Positions 35,437-44,922 of a stretch of 64,000 nt of DNA are shown piece after piece. This stretch comes from Streptomyces sp. ITFR-16 (GTDB lineage: Bacteria; Actinomycetota; Actinomycetes; Streptomycetales; Streptomycetaceae), in NCBI RefSeq assembly GCF_031844705.1, contig NZ_CP134609.1, positions 5,084,001-5,148,000 on the forward strand, read 5' to 3'. The notes under the pieces were generated by a model. That model saw nothing but the letters and a program-made list of their open reading frames with translations. It ran no database searches and was not told the origin of the DNA. Both the position numbers and the translations under genes were made by a program. Positions within the stretch are counted from its first letter, which is position 1, and each line of letters opens with the position of its first letter.

Positions 35437-37194
35437 TCAGTGGCCGGCCGGTGAGTGCGCGGCGGACGGCTTGGCCGGAGGGTGCGAGGCGCGCCCCGCA
35501 TCCGTCGCCGCGGCCGCGGGAGCCGACTCGGGGGCGTCCGGACCCGCCTGGTGCCCCTGCGGTCCCGCCGCCGGGGCCGGGGCGGCGCCGGGAGCCTGCC
35601 CGGCGCCCTGCGCGGGCGCCGGGTCGGCCGGCCCGGGCTCCGGCTCGGGTGCCTGCGAGGGCGCGGGCGGCGGCGGGGCCGGCTGCATGTCCTGCGGACC
35701 GCCCGCCGGGGGCTGTCCGAGCGTGTCCAGCGCCTCCTGGGCCAGGGGCGCGTCCAGCGGCGAGAACTTCGGGTTGGTGCGCAGGGCCTCCTCCAGATGG
35801 CGGCGGGCCGGACCGAAGTCGCTCAGCGCCCGCTGGACCATGCCCAGGTGGTACGCGTACCCGGCGTTCTGCCCGCCGGAGTCCACCGCCCGCTCCGCGT
35901 ACTCCAGCGCGCCGTCCGGATCGCCCGAGCGGTGCAGCGCCCAGCCCAGCGCATCGGCCACCGCCGCGCTGCGGTGCCCCTTGGCCCACTGCGCCCGCAG
36001 CAGCTCCACCGCGGCGGACGCGTCCCCGTGAGCGGCCTCGAAGCGCCCGAGGAGCAGCGAGTCGTCCACGCCCTGCGCCTTCGTAAGGTCCAGCGCCCGG
36101 CGCAGCCGGTCGTACTGGTTGACCGAGTCGCCGTCCAGCCCGAGCGACTCGTACAGCTCGCCCAGCTCCAGCATGTACGCGGGGCGCGGCGACTTCGCCA
36201 GCGCCGCCTGGTAGTCCCGCTGTGCCTCGTCGGTGCGGCCGAGGGCCGCCAGCGCCCGCGCCCGGCCGGCCAGCGCGGGGTGGTGGGCGGGGTCGGTGCG
36301 CAGCGCGGCGCCGTACTGGGCCACGGCCTCCTGCGGCTCGCCCCGCTCCCAGGCCAGGTCGCCCAGCAGGGACAGGCAGGCCGCTTTCTCGGGGGGCGTC
36401 TTCGCCCGGTCGGCGGCGTCCTGCGCGGTGGCGAGCGCGTCCTCGCGCCAGCCCCGGTCCCGGTACATCTCGGCCGTCCGCTCCAGCGCCGGCACCCCCG
36501 CCCGCAGCGCCGTGTACTTCTCCACCGCGGTGATCGCCGACTTCTGGTCGCCCAGGCCGTTGTACGCGTCGATCAGCTCCGGGTAGACCGTCCACTGCTT
36601 CGGCTGCCGGGACCGTACCGTCTCGCCCCACTTCTTCGCCGTCACGAAGTCGTGCCGGGCGTTGGCCAGCGCGGCGAGCCCCACCCAGGCCGCCTCGTTG
36701 CCGTTCTCCCCGGGCCGTACGTTCAGCGACCGCTTCAGGGCCTGCTCGGCGCGGCCGTAGGACGCCGGGTCCGCCGACCGCCGCCCCCACTCCACGTACG
36801 CCGAGCCGAGCACGGCCCAGGACTGCGCGTCCGAGGGGTGCGTGCCGACCCACTTCTGGCGGTCCCCGATGAGCGCGGTCAGATCGGCGAGCGAGGCGGG
36901 GGAGCCCGCAGCCGTCGCGGTCATGGCCCGGGAGACGGGGCCCGCCACGGGCGGCGCTGCGTCCTTGTCCTCGTCGGGCACCGCGACCACCGCGCCCGTC
37001 ACCAGGACCGCGCCCGCCACCGCGCCGAAGGCCGCCCGGCGCAGGGCTGTGCGCAGCGAGAGGGGCGGCGGTTCGGGCAGGGGCGCGGGGTTCGGCGGGA
37101 GGGCCGGCGGGGACTCGTAGGGCGAGGCGTGGGCGGTCTCGGGGGAGTGGTCCGGCCCGGGGGCCGCCGATGGCTGCTGAGGCGTGACGTCCAT
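35437..37194 (-). CDS. Membrane-anchored tetratricopeptide-repeat protein
   Basis: A 585-residue protein. The N-terminal 40 residues are Pro-rich, then one membrane helix (FGAVAGAVLVTGAVVAVP). The rest is a run of at least eight TPR-like repeats (for example ACLSLLGDLAWERGEPQEAVAQYGAALRTDPAHHPALAGRARALAALGRTDEAQRDYQAAL in part). The last 90 residues are a Pro/Ala-rich disordered tail. It probably scaffolds protein complexes at the outer face of the membrane. ATG 37194 was preferred over GTG 37203 three codons upstream. No operon partner. Confidence 0.85.
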   Translation of the reverse strand: MDVTPQQPSAAPGPDHSPETAHASPYESPPALPPNPAPLPEPPPLSLRTALRRAAFGAVAGAVLVTGAVVAVPDEDKDAAPPVAGPVSRAMTATAAGSPASLADLTALIGDRQKWVGTHPSDAQSWAVLGSAYVEWGRRSADPASYGRAEQALKRSLNVRPGENGNEAAWVGLAALANARHDFVTAKKWGETVRSRQPKQWTVYPELIDAYNGLGDQKSAITAVEKYTALRAGVPALERTAEMYRDRGWREDALATAQDAADRAKTPPEKAACLSLLGDLAWERGEPQEAVAQYGAALRTDPAHHPALAGRARALAALGRTDEAQRDYQAALAKSPRPAYMLELGELYESLGLDGDSVNQYDRLRRALDLTKAQGVDDSLLLGRFEAAHGDASAAVELLRAQWAKGHRSAAVADALGWALHRSGDPDGALEYAERAVDSGGQNAGYAYHLGMVQRALSDFGPARRHLEEALRTNPKFSPLDAPLAQEALDTLGQPPAGGPQDMQPAPPPPAPSQAPEPEPGPADPAPAQGAGQAPGAAPAPAAGPQGHQAGPDAPESAPAAAATDAGRASHPPAKPSAAHSPAGH

Positions 37195-37291
37195 GGCGAT
37201 CACTCTGCGTCAGTACGAAGATCACACCGTGCCTTGCGAACGCCGCCGCATACGGGTTCACACCAATGGGCCCGGGTGCCAGTCTTGGATC

Positions 37292-38659
37292 ATGGACGAT
37301 CTTCTCGAACTACTGCGCGCGGGGCTGCCGGCCGAGGCCCTGCTGACCGACCCGGATGTCACCGCCTCCTACGCCCACGACATGGCGAGCTTCTGCGAGG
37401 CGGGCACCCCCGCCGTCGTCGTGCTCCCGCGCACCGTCGAGCAGGTCCAGCACGTCATGCGCACCGCCACGGCGCTGCGCGTCCCCGTCGTCCCCCAGGG
37501 CGCCCGCACGGGCCTGTCGGGCGCGGCCAACGCCACCGACGGCTGCATCGTGCTCTCCCTGGTGAAGATGGACCGGATCCTGGAGATCAGCCCCGTCGAC
37601 CGGATCGCCGTCGTCGAACCGGGCGTCGTCAACGCGGTGCTGTCCCGGGCCGTCAACGAGCACGGGCTCTACTACCCGCCGGACCCCTCCAGCTGGGAGA
37701 TGTGCACCATCGGCGGCAACATCGGCACCGCCTCGGGCGGGCTGTGCTGCGTGAAGTACGGGGTCACCGCCGAATACGTCCTCGGGCTCGACGTCGTCCT
37801 CGCGGACGGACGCCTCCTCAGCACCGGCCGCCGCACCGCCAAGGGCGTCGCGGGCTACGACCTCACCCGGCTCTTCGTCGGCTCGGAGGGCAGCCTCGGC
37901 ATCGTCGTCAAGGCGGTCCTCGCGCTTCGGCCGCAGCCGCCCCGGCAGCTCGTCCTGGCCGCCGAGTTCCCCAGCGCGGCGAGCGCCTGCGACGCCGTCT
38001 GCCGGATCATGGAACGCGGTCACACCCCGTCACTCCTCGAACTGATGGACCGTACAACCGTCCAGGCCGTCAACCGGATGGCGCAGATGGGCCTGCCGGA
38101 GTCCACCGAGGCGCTCCTGCTCGCCGCTTTCGACACGCCGGACCCGGCCGCCGATCTCGCTGCCGTCGCGGAGCTCTGCACGGCCGCGGGCGCCACCGGT
38201 GTCGTCCCGGCGGACGACGCGGCCGAGTCCGAGATGCTCCTCCAGGCCCGGCGGATGTCGCTCACCGCGCTGGAGACCGTCAAGTCGGCGACGATGATCG
38301 ACGACGTGTGCGTCCCGCGCTCCCGGCTCGGCGCCATGATCGACGGCACCGCGGCCATCGCCGAGAAGTACGGCCTCACCATCGGCGTCTGCGCGCACGC
38401 GGGCGACGGCAACACCCACCCCGTCGTCTGCTTCGACCACACCGACCCCGACGAGTCCCGGCGCGCCCGCGAGTCCTTCGACGAGATCATGGCGCTCGGC
38501 CTCGAACTCGGCGGCACGATCACCGGCGAACACGGCGTGGGCGTGCTCAAGAAGGAGTGGCTCGCCCGCGAACTCGGCGAGGTGAGCGTGGAACTGCACC
38601 GGGGGATCAAGCAGGCCTTCGACCCGCTGGGGCTGCTCAACCCGGGCAAGGTGTTCTGA
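37292..38659 (+). CDS. FAD-linked oxidase, GlcD/D-lactate dehydrogenase type
   Basis: A 455-residue flavoprotein of the FAD_binding_4/FAD-oxidase_C family. The FAD domain has VVPQGARTGLSGAAN and TIGGNIGTASGGLCCVKYGVTAEYVLGLDVVLADG. The C-terminal domain has the metal/active-site motif ICAHAGDGNTHP-like VCAHAGDGNTHPVV and TGEHGVGVLKKEWL. Family members oxidise glycolate, D-lactate or D-2-hydroxyacids. No iron-sulfur GlcF partner is adjacent, so it acts alone or with an unlinked acceptor. Confidence 0.92.
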   Translation: MDDLLELLRAGLPAEALLTDPDVTASYAHDMASFCEAGTPAVVVLPRTVEQVQHVMRTATALRVPVVPQGARTGLSGAANATDGCIVLSLVKMDRILEISPVDRIAVVEPGVVNAVLSRAVNEHGLYYPPDPSSWEMCTIGGNIGTASGGLCCVKYGVTAEYVLGLDVVLADGRLLSTGRRTAKGVAGYDLTRLFVGSEGSLGIVVKAVLALRPQPPRQLVLAAEFPSAASACDAVCRIMERGHTPSLLELMDRTTVQAVNRMAQMGLPESTEALLLAAFDTPDPAADLAAVAELCTAAGATGVVPADDAAESEMLLQARRMSLTALETVKSATMIDDVCVPRSRLGAMIDGTAAIAEKYGLTIGVCAHAGDGNTHPVVCFDHTDPDESRRARESFDEIMALGLELGGTITGEHGVGVLKKEWLARELGEVSVELHRGIKQAFDPLGLLNPGKVF

Positions 38660-38681
38660 CCGCCCGGCCCCGGGCACCTCC

Positions 38682-39158
38682 TCAACTCTCCCCGTCCTGC
38701 GACTCGTCCGAGGGCCACGGGTCGCTCATCCACAGGTCGTCGGCCGGCAGCGGCGCGAGCAGCTCGGCGAGCCCCTCGTCGATGCCGAGCCGCTCGGTCT
38801 CCGTACCCGGCGGGACCACCCGCAGCGTCCGCTCCACCCATGCGGCCACCGCGGCGGACGGCACCTCCAGCAGGGCGTTGCCGTCCGGCGAGGTCAGCGC
38901 CACGCAGATGACGCTGCGCCGGTCGATCTTGGTGGGCCAGATCCGCACGTCCCCGTGCCCGCACGGCCGGAACACCCCCTCCACCAGCAGATCGCGCGCG
39001 AACGTCCAGTACACCGGCGACTCGGAGCCGATGTGGAAGGTGATGTGCACCGCGTACGGGTCCTCGGTGCGATACGTCAGCCGGGCGGGCACGGGGATGC
39101 TGCGCTCGGGGGACAGGACCAGCTTGAGCTCCAGCTCGCGTTCCACGACGGTGTGCAT
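38682..39158 (-). CDS. ssgG: SsgA-like sporulation protein, probably SsgG
   Basis: A 158-residue SALP-family protein: VERELELKLVLSPERSIPVPARLTYRTEDPYAVHITFHIG, then VYWTFARDLLVEGVFRPCGHGDVRIWPTK. SALPs control septum placement and cell-wall remodelling in sporulating actinomycetes. SsgG helps place sporulation septa. The assignment to the G paralogue rests on recalled gene order beside hpd and the GlcD-type oxidase. The C-terminus is extended by an acidic tail (DDLWMSDPWPSDESQDGES). Its 3' end converges on the oxidase with no terminator. Confidence 0.82.
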   Translation of the reverse strand: MHTVVERELELKLVLSPERSIPVPARLTYRTEDPYAVHITFHIGSESPVYWTFARDLLVEGVFRPCGHGDVRIWPTKIDRRSVICVALTSPDGNALLEVPSAAVAAWVERTLRVVPPGTETERLGIDEGLAELLAPLPADDLWMSDPWPSDESQDGES

Positions 39159-39368
39159 GAGTGCGTCCTTTCGATGCCTGTGGGCCGGTCCCTCGACCGG
39201 TCCGCACAAGGAGAGAGCGCCCTCCCCGCCATCCATTACGCGAGTTCGGGAAAAAAGTTCGGCGTGACCGGAAAGTGGTCCAAACACCAGGACCGGCCCG
39301 GGGATACGCGGCTGTCTGGTAGATGTGGACTCCTGTACTGAGGACTCAAGAGATACGGGACCACGGTG

Positions 39369-40880
39369 ATGAGCGCCCCAACCCCGGCACCCGGTGACGA
39401 AAGCCCCCGCGAGGGGTACTACCCCGACCCGTCCATCCCCGGATACGTCCGGTACTGGAACGGCGCCTCCTGGGTGCCCGGCACGAGCCGGCCGGCCCCG
39501 CCGCAGGGCGAGGCGGTGCGCACCGACCCCGGCGCCGAAGCGACGCCCGCCCCCGCGGCCGTGGAGGAGACCGGACCGGTCTTCTTCGACGAGGAGCCGT
39601 TCGGGGACGCGCACGAGGAGCCGTACGCGGGAAGCCGCCCCGAACCCGCGACCGCCTGGCAGGCCGACGCCTCCCGGCAGGCCGGCTTCGGCGGCGAGCG
39701 CGACCGGCGGGTCTCCTGGGGCGGCACCGGCGCGCCCGGCGAGCAGCCGGAGCCCGACCCGCGCACGCCCGCGCCCGCCTCCGGCCCCGACGCCGCCCCG
39801 AAGGCCGCGGAACCGGCCGACCGCACGCCCGCGCAACGCTCCCCGGCCGGCCGTGCGCCGGCGGGCGGCGAACCCGCCGACCGCGCCCCCGTCGACCCGC
39901 GCCGGCCCGCCCCGGACCCCACCGGCGGCGCGCTGCCCGGCATGCGCGACGGCGGCAGCCGGACGCCCGAGCAGACCGTCGCGATCCGGGTCACCCGGCC
40001 CGGCCGCTCGGGCGGCTCCACCGGGGGGACGGGCCGTCCGCCCGCCGAGGGCACCGTCGCGATCCGCGCCCTGGGCCCCGGTGGTGACGGACAGCAGGGC
40101 TCGGCCGAGGGCACGATGGCGATCCGCGCCATCGCCCCCCACGCCGCCCCGGCCGCCCCGAAGCCCGCCGCCGCGCCGCCCCGGGAGGCCGCCGCGCCCG
40201 CCGAGCTCAACAGCCCGCTCACACCCGGCCCCGGCGGCGGCTCCGCCTCCTGGGCGCAGCAGGCCCACCCGCTGGCCCGGCCCGAACCGGCCGCCCCGCA
40301 GCAGGCGTTCCCCCAGCAGCCGAGGCCCGAGCAGCCCGTCGTGCCCTGGAAGCCCCCGGTCGACGACCACTTCCAGCGGCTCGCGGCGGCCCGTGCGGCG
40401 GGCCGCCCGGCCGGGCTCGGAAAGCGGCTGGCCGCCCGGGTCATCGACACGGTGGTGCTCGGCGCGCTCGTCTCCGCCGTCGCCCTGCCGCTGGTGAACC
40501 GCGCGGCCGACCACATCGACGACAAGATCGATGCGGCCAGGCTGTCCGGCGAGACGGTCACCGTCTGGCTGCTGGACTCCACCACGGCCGGCCTGGCCGG
40601 CGCGGTCCTCGCCGCGTTCCTGGTGCTGGGCGTCCTCCTGGAGGCGCTGCCGACCGCGAAGTGGGGCCGTACGCTCGGCAAGAAGCTCTGCGGGCTGGAG
40701 GTCCGGGACATCGAGTCCCACGAACCGCCCGGCTTCGGGGCCGCGCTGCGCCGCTGGCTGGTCTACGGTGTGCTCGGCGTCCTGGTCGTCGGGATCGTCG
40801 ATGTGCTGTGGTGCCTGGTCGACCGGCCGTGGCGCCAGTGCTGGCACGACAAGGCGGCCCGCACCTTCGTGGCCGGCTGA
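39369..40880 (+). CDS. RDD-family membrane protein with DUF2510 head and long disordered linker
   Basis: A 503-residue protein. Residues about 15-38 are a DUF2510 motif (REGYYPDPSIPGYVRYWNGASWV). About 290 residues of Pro/Ala/Glu-rich linker follow, then an RDD domain from about 355 (LGKRLAARVIDTVVLGALVSAVALP, GRTLGKKLCGLEVRD, and a third helix VLGVLVVGIVDVLWCLVDRPWRQCWHDKAA). Within the linker, EQTVAIR, EGTVAIR and EGTMAIR form three spaced repeats. RDD proteins can act as ion antiporters, but this is not shown here. The second RDD gene follows after 111 bp. Confidence 0.87.
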   Translation: MSAPTPAPGDESPREGYYPDPSIPGYVRYWNGASWVPGTSRPAPPQGEAVRTDPGAEATPAPAAVEETGPVFFDEEPFGDAHEEPYAGSRPEPATAWQADASRQAGFGGERDRRVSWGGTGAPGEQPEPDPRTPAPASGPDAAPKAAEPADRTPAQRSPAGRAPAGGEPADRAPVDPRRPAPDPTGGALPGMRDGGSRTPEQTVAIRVTRPGRSGGSTGGTGRPPAEGTVAIRALGPGGDGQQGSAEGTMAIRAIAPHAAPAAPKPAAAPPREAAAPAELNSPLTPGPGGGSASWAQQAHPLARPEPAAPQQAFPQQPRPEQPVVPWKPPVDDHFQRLAAARAAGRPAGLGKRLAARVIDTVVLGALVSAVALPLVNRAADHIDDKIDAARLSGETVTVWLLDSTTAGLAGAVLAAFLVLGVLLEALPTAKWGRTLGKKLCGLEVRDIESHEPPGFGAALRRWLVYGVLGVLVVGIVDVLWCLVDRPWRQCWHDKAARTFVAG

Positions 40881-40885
40881 GCGAC

Positions 40886-40927
40886 CCGCCCGGCTGACGG
40901 CTCATCGGGTGAGGGGCCGTCGGGCGG
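40886..40927 (+). terminator. Possible terminator between the two RDD genes
   Basis: CCGCCCG-gct-GACGGC pairs with GCCGTC-GGGCGG around a 13-base loop. Imperfect, no U-tract. Confidence 0.45.
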
Positions 40928-40991
40928 TTCCCGTTCCCCCGAAAGCACCTGAGCCGTTGCGGGCGCCGGTGGGGCGAGGTGCACTGCCCCC

Positions 40992-41663
40992 ATGAGCAAC
41001 GATCAGCCGACGTCCGGTCAGCCGCCCGAGGACGACCCGTTCAGCAAGAGGCCGGACGACTCCCGGCCGCCGCCGTCATCGGGCTCTCCCTACGACAGCG
41101 CCCCGCCGCCCCCGCCGTACGACCCCGGTCCCTACGGCGGCGGCAACTACGGCGGTACGGACCCGCTGGCGGGCATGCCGCCGCTCGCCGAACCCGGCAA
41201 GCGCATCCTGGCCCGGCTGATCGACTTCCTGATCATCTCGATCCCGCTGTATCTGATCTCGCTGCCCTGGGGCGGTGCGGTCGAGGTGTCCGACAGCAAC
41301 AACGACGACGACGTCAGCGACATCTTCGCCCAGACCTACAGCGGGCATCAGCTGCTCTGGTCGCTGATCGGCCTGGTCGTCTATGTCGCGTACGACACGT
41401 ACTTCACGCACAAGGACGGCCGCACCCTCGGCAAGCGGCTGCTGAAGCTGCGGGTGGCGATGCTGAACGACGGCCGGGTGCCCGACACCGGCAGCGCGTT
41501 CCTGCGGGCCGTGGTGCTGTGGCTGCCGGCGCTGCTGTGCTGCCCGTGCCTGTGGTGGCTGATCAACATCGTGCTGATGTTCACCGACAAGCCCTACCGG
41601 CAGGGCCTCCAGGACAAGGCGGCCAAGACGGTGGTGGTGACGACGACGCACGAAAGGCCCTGA
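40992..41663 (+). CDS. RDD-family membrane protein
   Basis: A 223-residue protein with a Pro/Gly/Tyr-rich N-terminus (SAPPPPPYDPGPYGGGNYGG). The RDD domain starts at KRILARLIDFLIISIPLYLISLPW and has DGRTLGKRLLKLRVAML and a last helix in a Cys/Trp-rich segment (WLPALLCCPCLWWLINIVLMF). It is a paralogue of the preceding gene without the DUF2510 head. Function unknown. Confidence 0.9.
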   Translation: MSNDQPTSGQPPEDDPFSKRPDDSRPPPSSGSPYDSAPPPPPYDPGPYGGGNYGGTDPLAGMPPLAEPGKRILARLIDFLIISIPLYLISLPWGGAVEVSDSNNDDDVSDIFAQTYSGHQLLWSLIGLVVYVAYDTYFTHKDGRTLGKRLLKLRVAMLNDGRVPDTGSAFLRAVVLWLPALLCCPCLWWLINIVLMFTDKPYRQGLQDKAAKTVVVTTTHERP

Positions 41664-41696
41664 GGCTGTGCGCCGGTCCGCCGGCCGCGGCGTCCG

Positions 41697-42029
41697 TCAG
41701 CGGCGCAGCGAGTGCTCGCTCACGCGCTCGGAACCGGTGCGGGCGGCCGGGATCCTGCTCTGTACGGAACCGAGGGCGCGGCCCTCGGACCCGGCGGCGG
41801 TGGCGCGGTGTGCGGACGCGGGGGGCGCCGTCCTCGCCGATTTCGCGGTGCCCCGGCGGGCCGGGAGGGGTACGGTGACGGACACCAGCAGACCGAGGGC
41901 GAGCGCGGCCGTGCCGATCACCGCGATGCCGACGCCCGAACTGGTCCGGGAGAGCAGCAGCATGGCGAGGGTCGCGAAGACGACGGTGGCCGAGCCGTAG
42001 GAGAGCTGTGCGGCTGTGGGACGCGGCAT
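41697..42029 (-). CDS. Small membrane protein, two helices
   Basis: A 110-residue protein with two hydrophobic helices (LSYGSATVVFATLAMLLLS and VGIAVIGTAALALGLLVSVTVPLP) and an Arg/Ser/Ala-rich C-terminal tail. ATG 42029 follows GAGGACGGAAACC. I do not recognise the family; the composition and site support a real gene. Confidence 0.65.
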   Translation of the reverse strand: MPRPTAAQLSYGSATVVFATLAMLLLSRTSSGVGIAVIGTAALALGLLVSVTVPLPARRGTAKSARTAPPASAHRATAAGSEGRALGSVQSRIPAARTGSERVSEHSLRR

Positions 42030-42398
42030 GACGGTTTCCGTCCTCGGGACGTCGGATGGGCAGTCTCTCAACACGGTCGCACTGTCAAGCGACTCTACGA
42101 CGGTGGATGCCCTGGAGGAACCGGTAGTAAGCGTGGCCTAACCCACAGTGCCGGTGCACAGGGGGCGCACTGAGTCATGACGTGCGCCAATCGGGGGCTT
42201 CGGCGCGCCGGTTGGGTGTGGACGGGTCGTCCGCATAACGGAAATGTGCTCCTGCATAGTGCACTTGGTCTGTCCAAGTCAAGGTCTGTCTTTTCTCCCG
42301 TAACTCCGGTCGAATGTCGTCACTTGTGACGCGTTTCCGCGCGCGGCCCCTTCACACTCCCAGGCCGCAGCCGCGGGCGCCGGGGAGGACTGCATCAC
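42030..42398 (+). promoter_or_regulatory. Long upstream region of the secreted protease with two inverted repeats
   Basis: No gene is seen in 369 bases. ACTTGG-TCTGT-CCAAGT (42263-42279) and the perfect palindrome GTCACTTGTGAC (42319-42330) are probable regulator sites. CGAAT-N17-GTT around the second is close to, but not at, the SigR spacing. Confidence 0.5.
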
Positions 42399-44798
42399 GT
42401 GATCATTAAGAGACGGGCGCTTCGCACCGGAGCGGTTGTCGTGGCCATGGCCGCGACCGCTGCCACCGCATCCGCCTTCGCCACCGCTCAGGCGGATGAC
42501 CAGGCGTCAGGCAAGACTGCTTCCGTCGTCGACCGCCGTGACCCGGGGTCGGCCGAGGGCAATGCGCACAACCTCGACGGCCCGTTCAGCAAGCAGCAGG
42601 ACGCTCAGCGTCAGGCCGCTCTGGAGCAGGTCATGTCCGGCGACAAGAAGGTGTCGTCGCGCGGCGGTTCCCAGGTCGTCAAGCTCGACGACAGCAAGTA
42701 CGTCGAGCTCGGCCGCGAGAAGACCGACAAGATCTTCACCGTCCTGGTGGAGTTCGGCGACCAGGTCGACAACACGACCACGTACGACCCGGACGGCGAG
42801 GGCCCCAAGCCGCCCGTCGTGAAGTACGGCGGCAAGCCGGGACCGCTGCACAACAAGATAGCCAAGCCGGACCCCAAGAAGGACAACAGCACCGCCTGGC
42901 AGGCCGATTACAACCAGGCCCACTTCCAGGAGCTGTACTTCGGCGAGGGGGCCGGCAAGGACTCGCTCAAGACGTACTACGAGAAGACGTCCTCCGGGCG
43001 CTACTCGGTCGACGGCGAGGTCTCGGACTGGGTCAAGGTCCCGTACAACGAGGCGCGTTACGGCTCGAACTACTGCGGTTCGAGCAACTGCGCCAACGCC
43101 TGGGACATGATCAAGGACGGCGTGAACGCCTGGGCCGCCGACCAGAAGGCCAAGGGCCGTACGCCCGAGCAGATCAAGACCGATCTGGCTCAGTACGACC
43201 AGTGGGACCGTTACGACTACGACAACGACGGCAACTTCAACGAGCCCGACGGCTACATCGATCACTTCCAGATCGTGCACGCCGGCGAGGACGAGTCGGC
43301 GGGCGGCGGTGTCGAGGGCACCAACGCCATCTGGGCCCACCGCTGGTACGCGTACGGCACCAACGCGGGCGCGACCGGCCCGGCCGACAACAAGGCCGGC
43401 GGCACCCAGATCGGTGACACCGGCATCTGGGTCGGCGACTACACCGCGCAGCCCGAGAACGGCGGTCTGGGCGTCTTCGCCCACGAGTACGGCCACGACC
43501 TCGGTCTGCCGGACCTGTACGACACGACCAACACCGCCGAGAACTCGGTCGGTTTCTGGTCGCTGATGTCGGCCGGTTCCTGGCTCGGCACCGGTAAGAA
43601 CAGCATCGGTGACCTGCCCGGCGACATGACCGCCTGGGACAAGTTCCAGCTGGGCTGGCTGGACTACGACGTGGCCAAGGCCGCGACGAAGTCCACCCAC
43701 AAGCTGGGCGTGTCCGAGTACAACACCAAGAACAAGCAGGCACTCGTCGTCGAGCTGCCCGACAAGGCCGTCACCACCGCCGTCACGACGCCCGCCGAGG
43801 GCGCCAAGCAGTGGTGGAGCGACATGGGTGACAACCTCAACAACACCCTGTCCCGTCCGGTCGACCTGACCGGCAAGTCCAAGGCGTCCCTGGACCTCGC
43901 GGGCTGGTGGGACATCGAGGCCGACTACGACTACCTCTACACCGAGGTGTCGGACAACGGCGGCACCAGCTGGACCGCGATCGACGGCACCGCCGACGGC
44001 AAGGCCATCCCGCGCGACGCCAGTGACAAGCCGGCGCTGACCGACGTCTCCGGCAAGTACCAGAAGCTGTCGTTCCCGCTCGACGCCTACGCGGGCAAGA
44101 AGATCGACATCCGCTTCCGTTACGCCACCGACGGCGGCGCGGGCGGCGTCGGCTTCGCGGCCGACACCATCTCGGTCACCGCCGACGGCACCGCGCTCTT
44201 CACGGACAACGCCGAGGGCGACGACAACGGCTGGACCTCCAAGGGCTTCTCGCGGGTGGGCAAGTCGTTCACCAAGGACTACCCGCAGCGCTACATCGCG
44301 GAGAACCGCCAGTACGTCTCGTACGACAAGACCCTCAAGGTCGGCCCGTACAACTTCGGCTTCGCCAACACCCGTCCGGACTGGGTCGAGCACTACCCGT
44401 ACCAGAACGGCCTGTTGATCTGGCTGTGGGACGGCTCGCAGAAGGACAACAACGTCTCGGCCCACCCGGGCCAGGGCCTGATCCTGCCGATCGACGCGCA
44501 CGCCAAGCCGCTGAAGTGGGCGGACGGCACGGTCATCCGCAACAAGATCCAGCCCTTCGACGCCCCGTTCAGCTGGTACCCCACCGACGGCTTCACGCTG
44601 CACAACGGTGACGTGGCCACGAAGATCAAGCCGCAGCTCGGCGTTCCGGTCTTCGACGACCACAAGGGCACCTACTGGTACAAGGAGAACAAGACCGGCA
44701 GTGTCCAGGTAGCTGACACCAACACCAAGATCTCGATCATCAGCGAGCCGCTCAGCGGCGACACGATGACCGTCCAGGTGGCTCCCTCGCACAAGTAA
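42399..44798 (+). CDS. Secreted immune inhibitor A-type metalloprotease (peptidase M6)
   Basis: A 799-residue secreted protein. The signal peptide (RRALRTGAVVVAMAATAATASA) is followed by an M6 propeptide and catalytic domain. The zinc motif is HEYGHDLGLPD from H362, then SVGFWSLMSAGSW, the Met-turn. The C-terminal part has beta-rich MAM/VEG-like domains (WWDIEADYDYLYTEVSDNGGTSW). InhA-type enzymes digest host or prey proteins in Bacillus; in Streptomyces they are developmental or nutritional proteases. GGAGGA lies ten bases before GTG. Codon use is rich in GAC/AAG, as expected for high expression. Confidence 0.94.
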   Translation: MIIKRRALRTGAVVVAMAATAATASAFATAQADDQASGKTASVVDRRDPGSAEGNAHNLDGPFSKQQDAQRQAALEQVMSGDKKVSSRGGSQVVKLDDSKYVELGREKTDKIFTVLVEFGDQVDNTTTYDPDGEGPKPPVVKYGGKPGPLHNKIAKPDPKKDNSTAWQADYNQAHFQELYFGEGAGKDSLKTYYEKTSSGRYSVDGEVSDWVKVPYNEARYGSNYCGSSNCANAWDMIKDGVNAWAADQKAKGRTPEQIKTDLAQYDQWDRYDYDNDGNFNEPDGYIDHFQIVHAGEDESAGGGVEGTNAIWAHRWYAYGTNAGATGPADNKAGGTQIGDTGIWVGDYTAQPENGGLGVFAHEYGHDLGLPDLYDTTNTAENSVGFWSLMSAGSWLGTGKNSIGDLPGDMTAWDKFQLGWLDYDVAKAATKSTHKLGVSEYNTKNKQALVVELPDKAVTTAVTTPAEGAKQWWSDMGDNLNNTLSRPVDLTGKSKASLDLAGWWDIEADYDYLYTEVSDNGGTSWTAIDGTADGKAIPRDASDKPALTDVSGKYQKLSFPLDAYAGKKIDIRFRYATDGGAGGVGFAADTISVTADGTALFTDNAEGDDNGWTSKGFSRVGKSFTKDYPQRYIAENRQYVSYDKTLKVGPYNFGFANTRPDWVEHYPYQNGLLIWLWDGSQKDNNVSAHPGQGLILPIDAHAKPLKWADGTVIRNKIQPFDAPFSWYPTDGFTLHNGDVATKIKPQLGVPVFDDHKGTYWYKENKTGSVQVADTNTKISIISEPLSGDTMTVQVAPSHK

Positions 44799-44824
44799 TC
44801 CGGTAAAATCGCAGGTCAAAGCAT

Positions 44825-44860
44825 GATCGGCCGTCGCCCTCTAGCGGGCGGCGGCCGATC
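44825..44860 (+). terminator. Terminator after the M6 protease gene
   Basis: A 15-bp stem with one G-U (GATCGGCCGTCGCCC with GGGCGGCGGCCGATC), loop TCTAGC, followed by GTGTTT. Confidence 0.85.
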
Positions 44861-44922
44861 GTGTTTAGGTGCCTCTTGTTCGGTTTCTTATTGACACGAT
44901 GTCTTACGGGGGAGCGCGAAGC

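Noticed and set aside
35455..39267. A 1270-codon plus-strand frame across the TPR gene and the oxidase
   Set aside because: It runs antisense to the TPR gene and out of frame through the GlcD-type oxidase, with Arg/Gly/Pro-rich nonsense composition.
39270..39300. TGGTCC...GGACC segment as another DasR site near the first RDD gene
   Set aside because: Arms and spacing do not fit the 16-bp dre consensus.
42311..42336. SigR promoter before the M6 protease
   Set aside because: The spacing is N17 and the first box is CGAAT rather than GGAAT; too weak to call.
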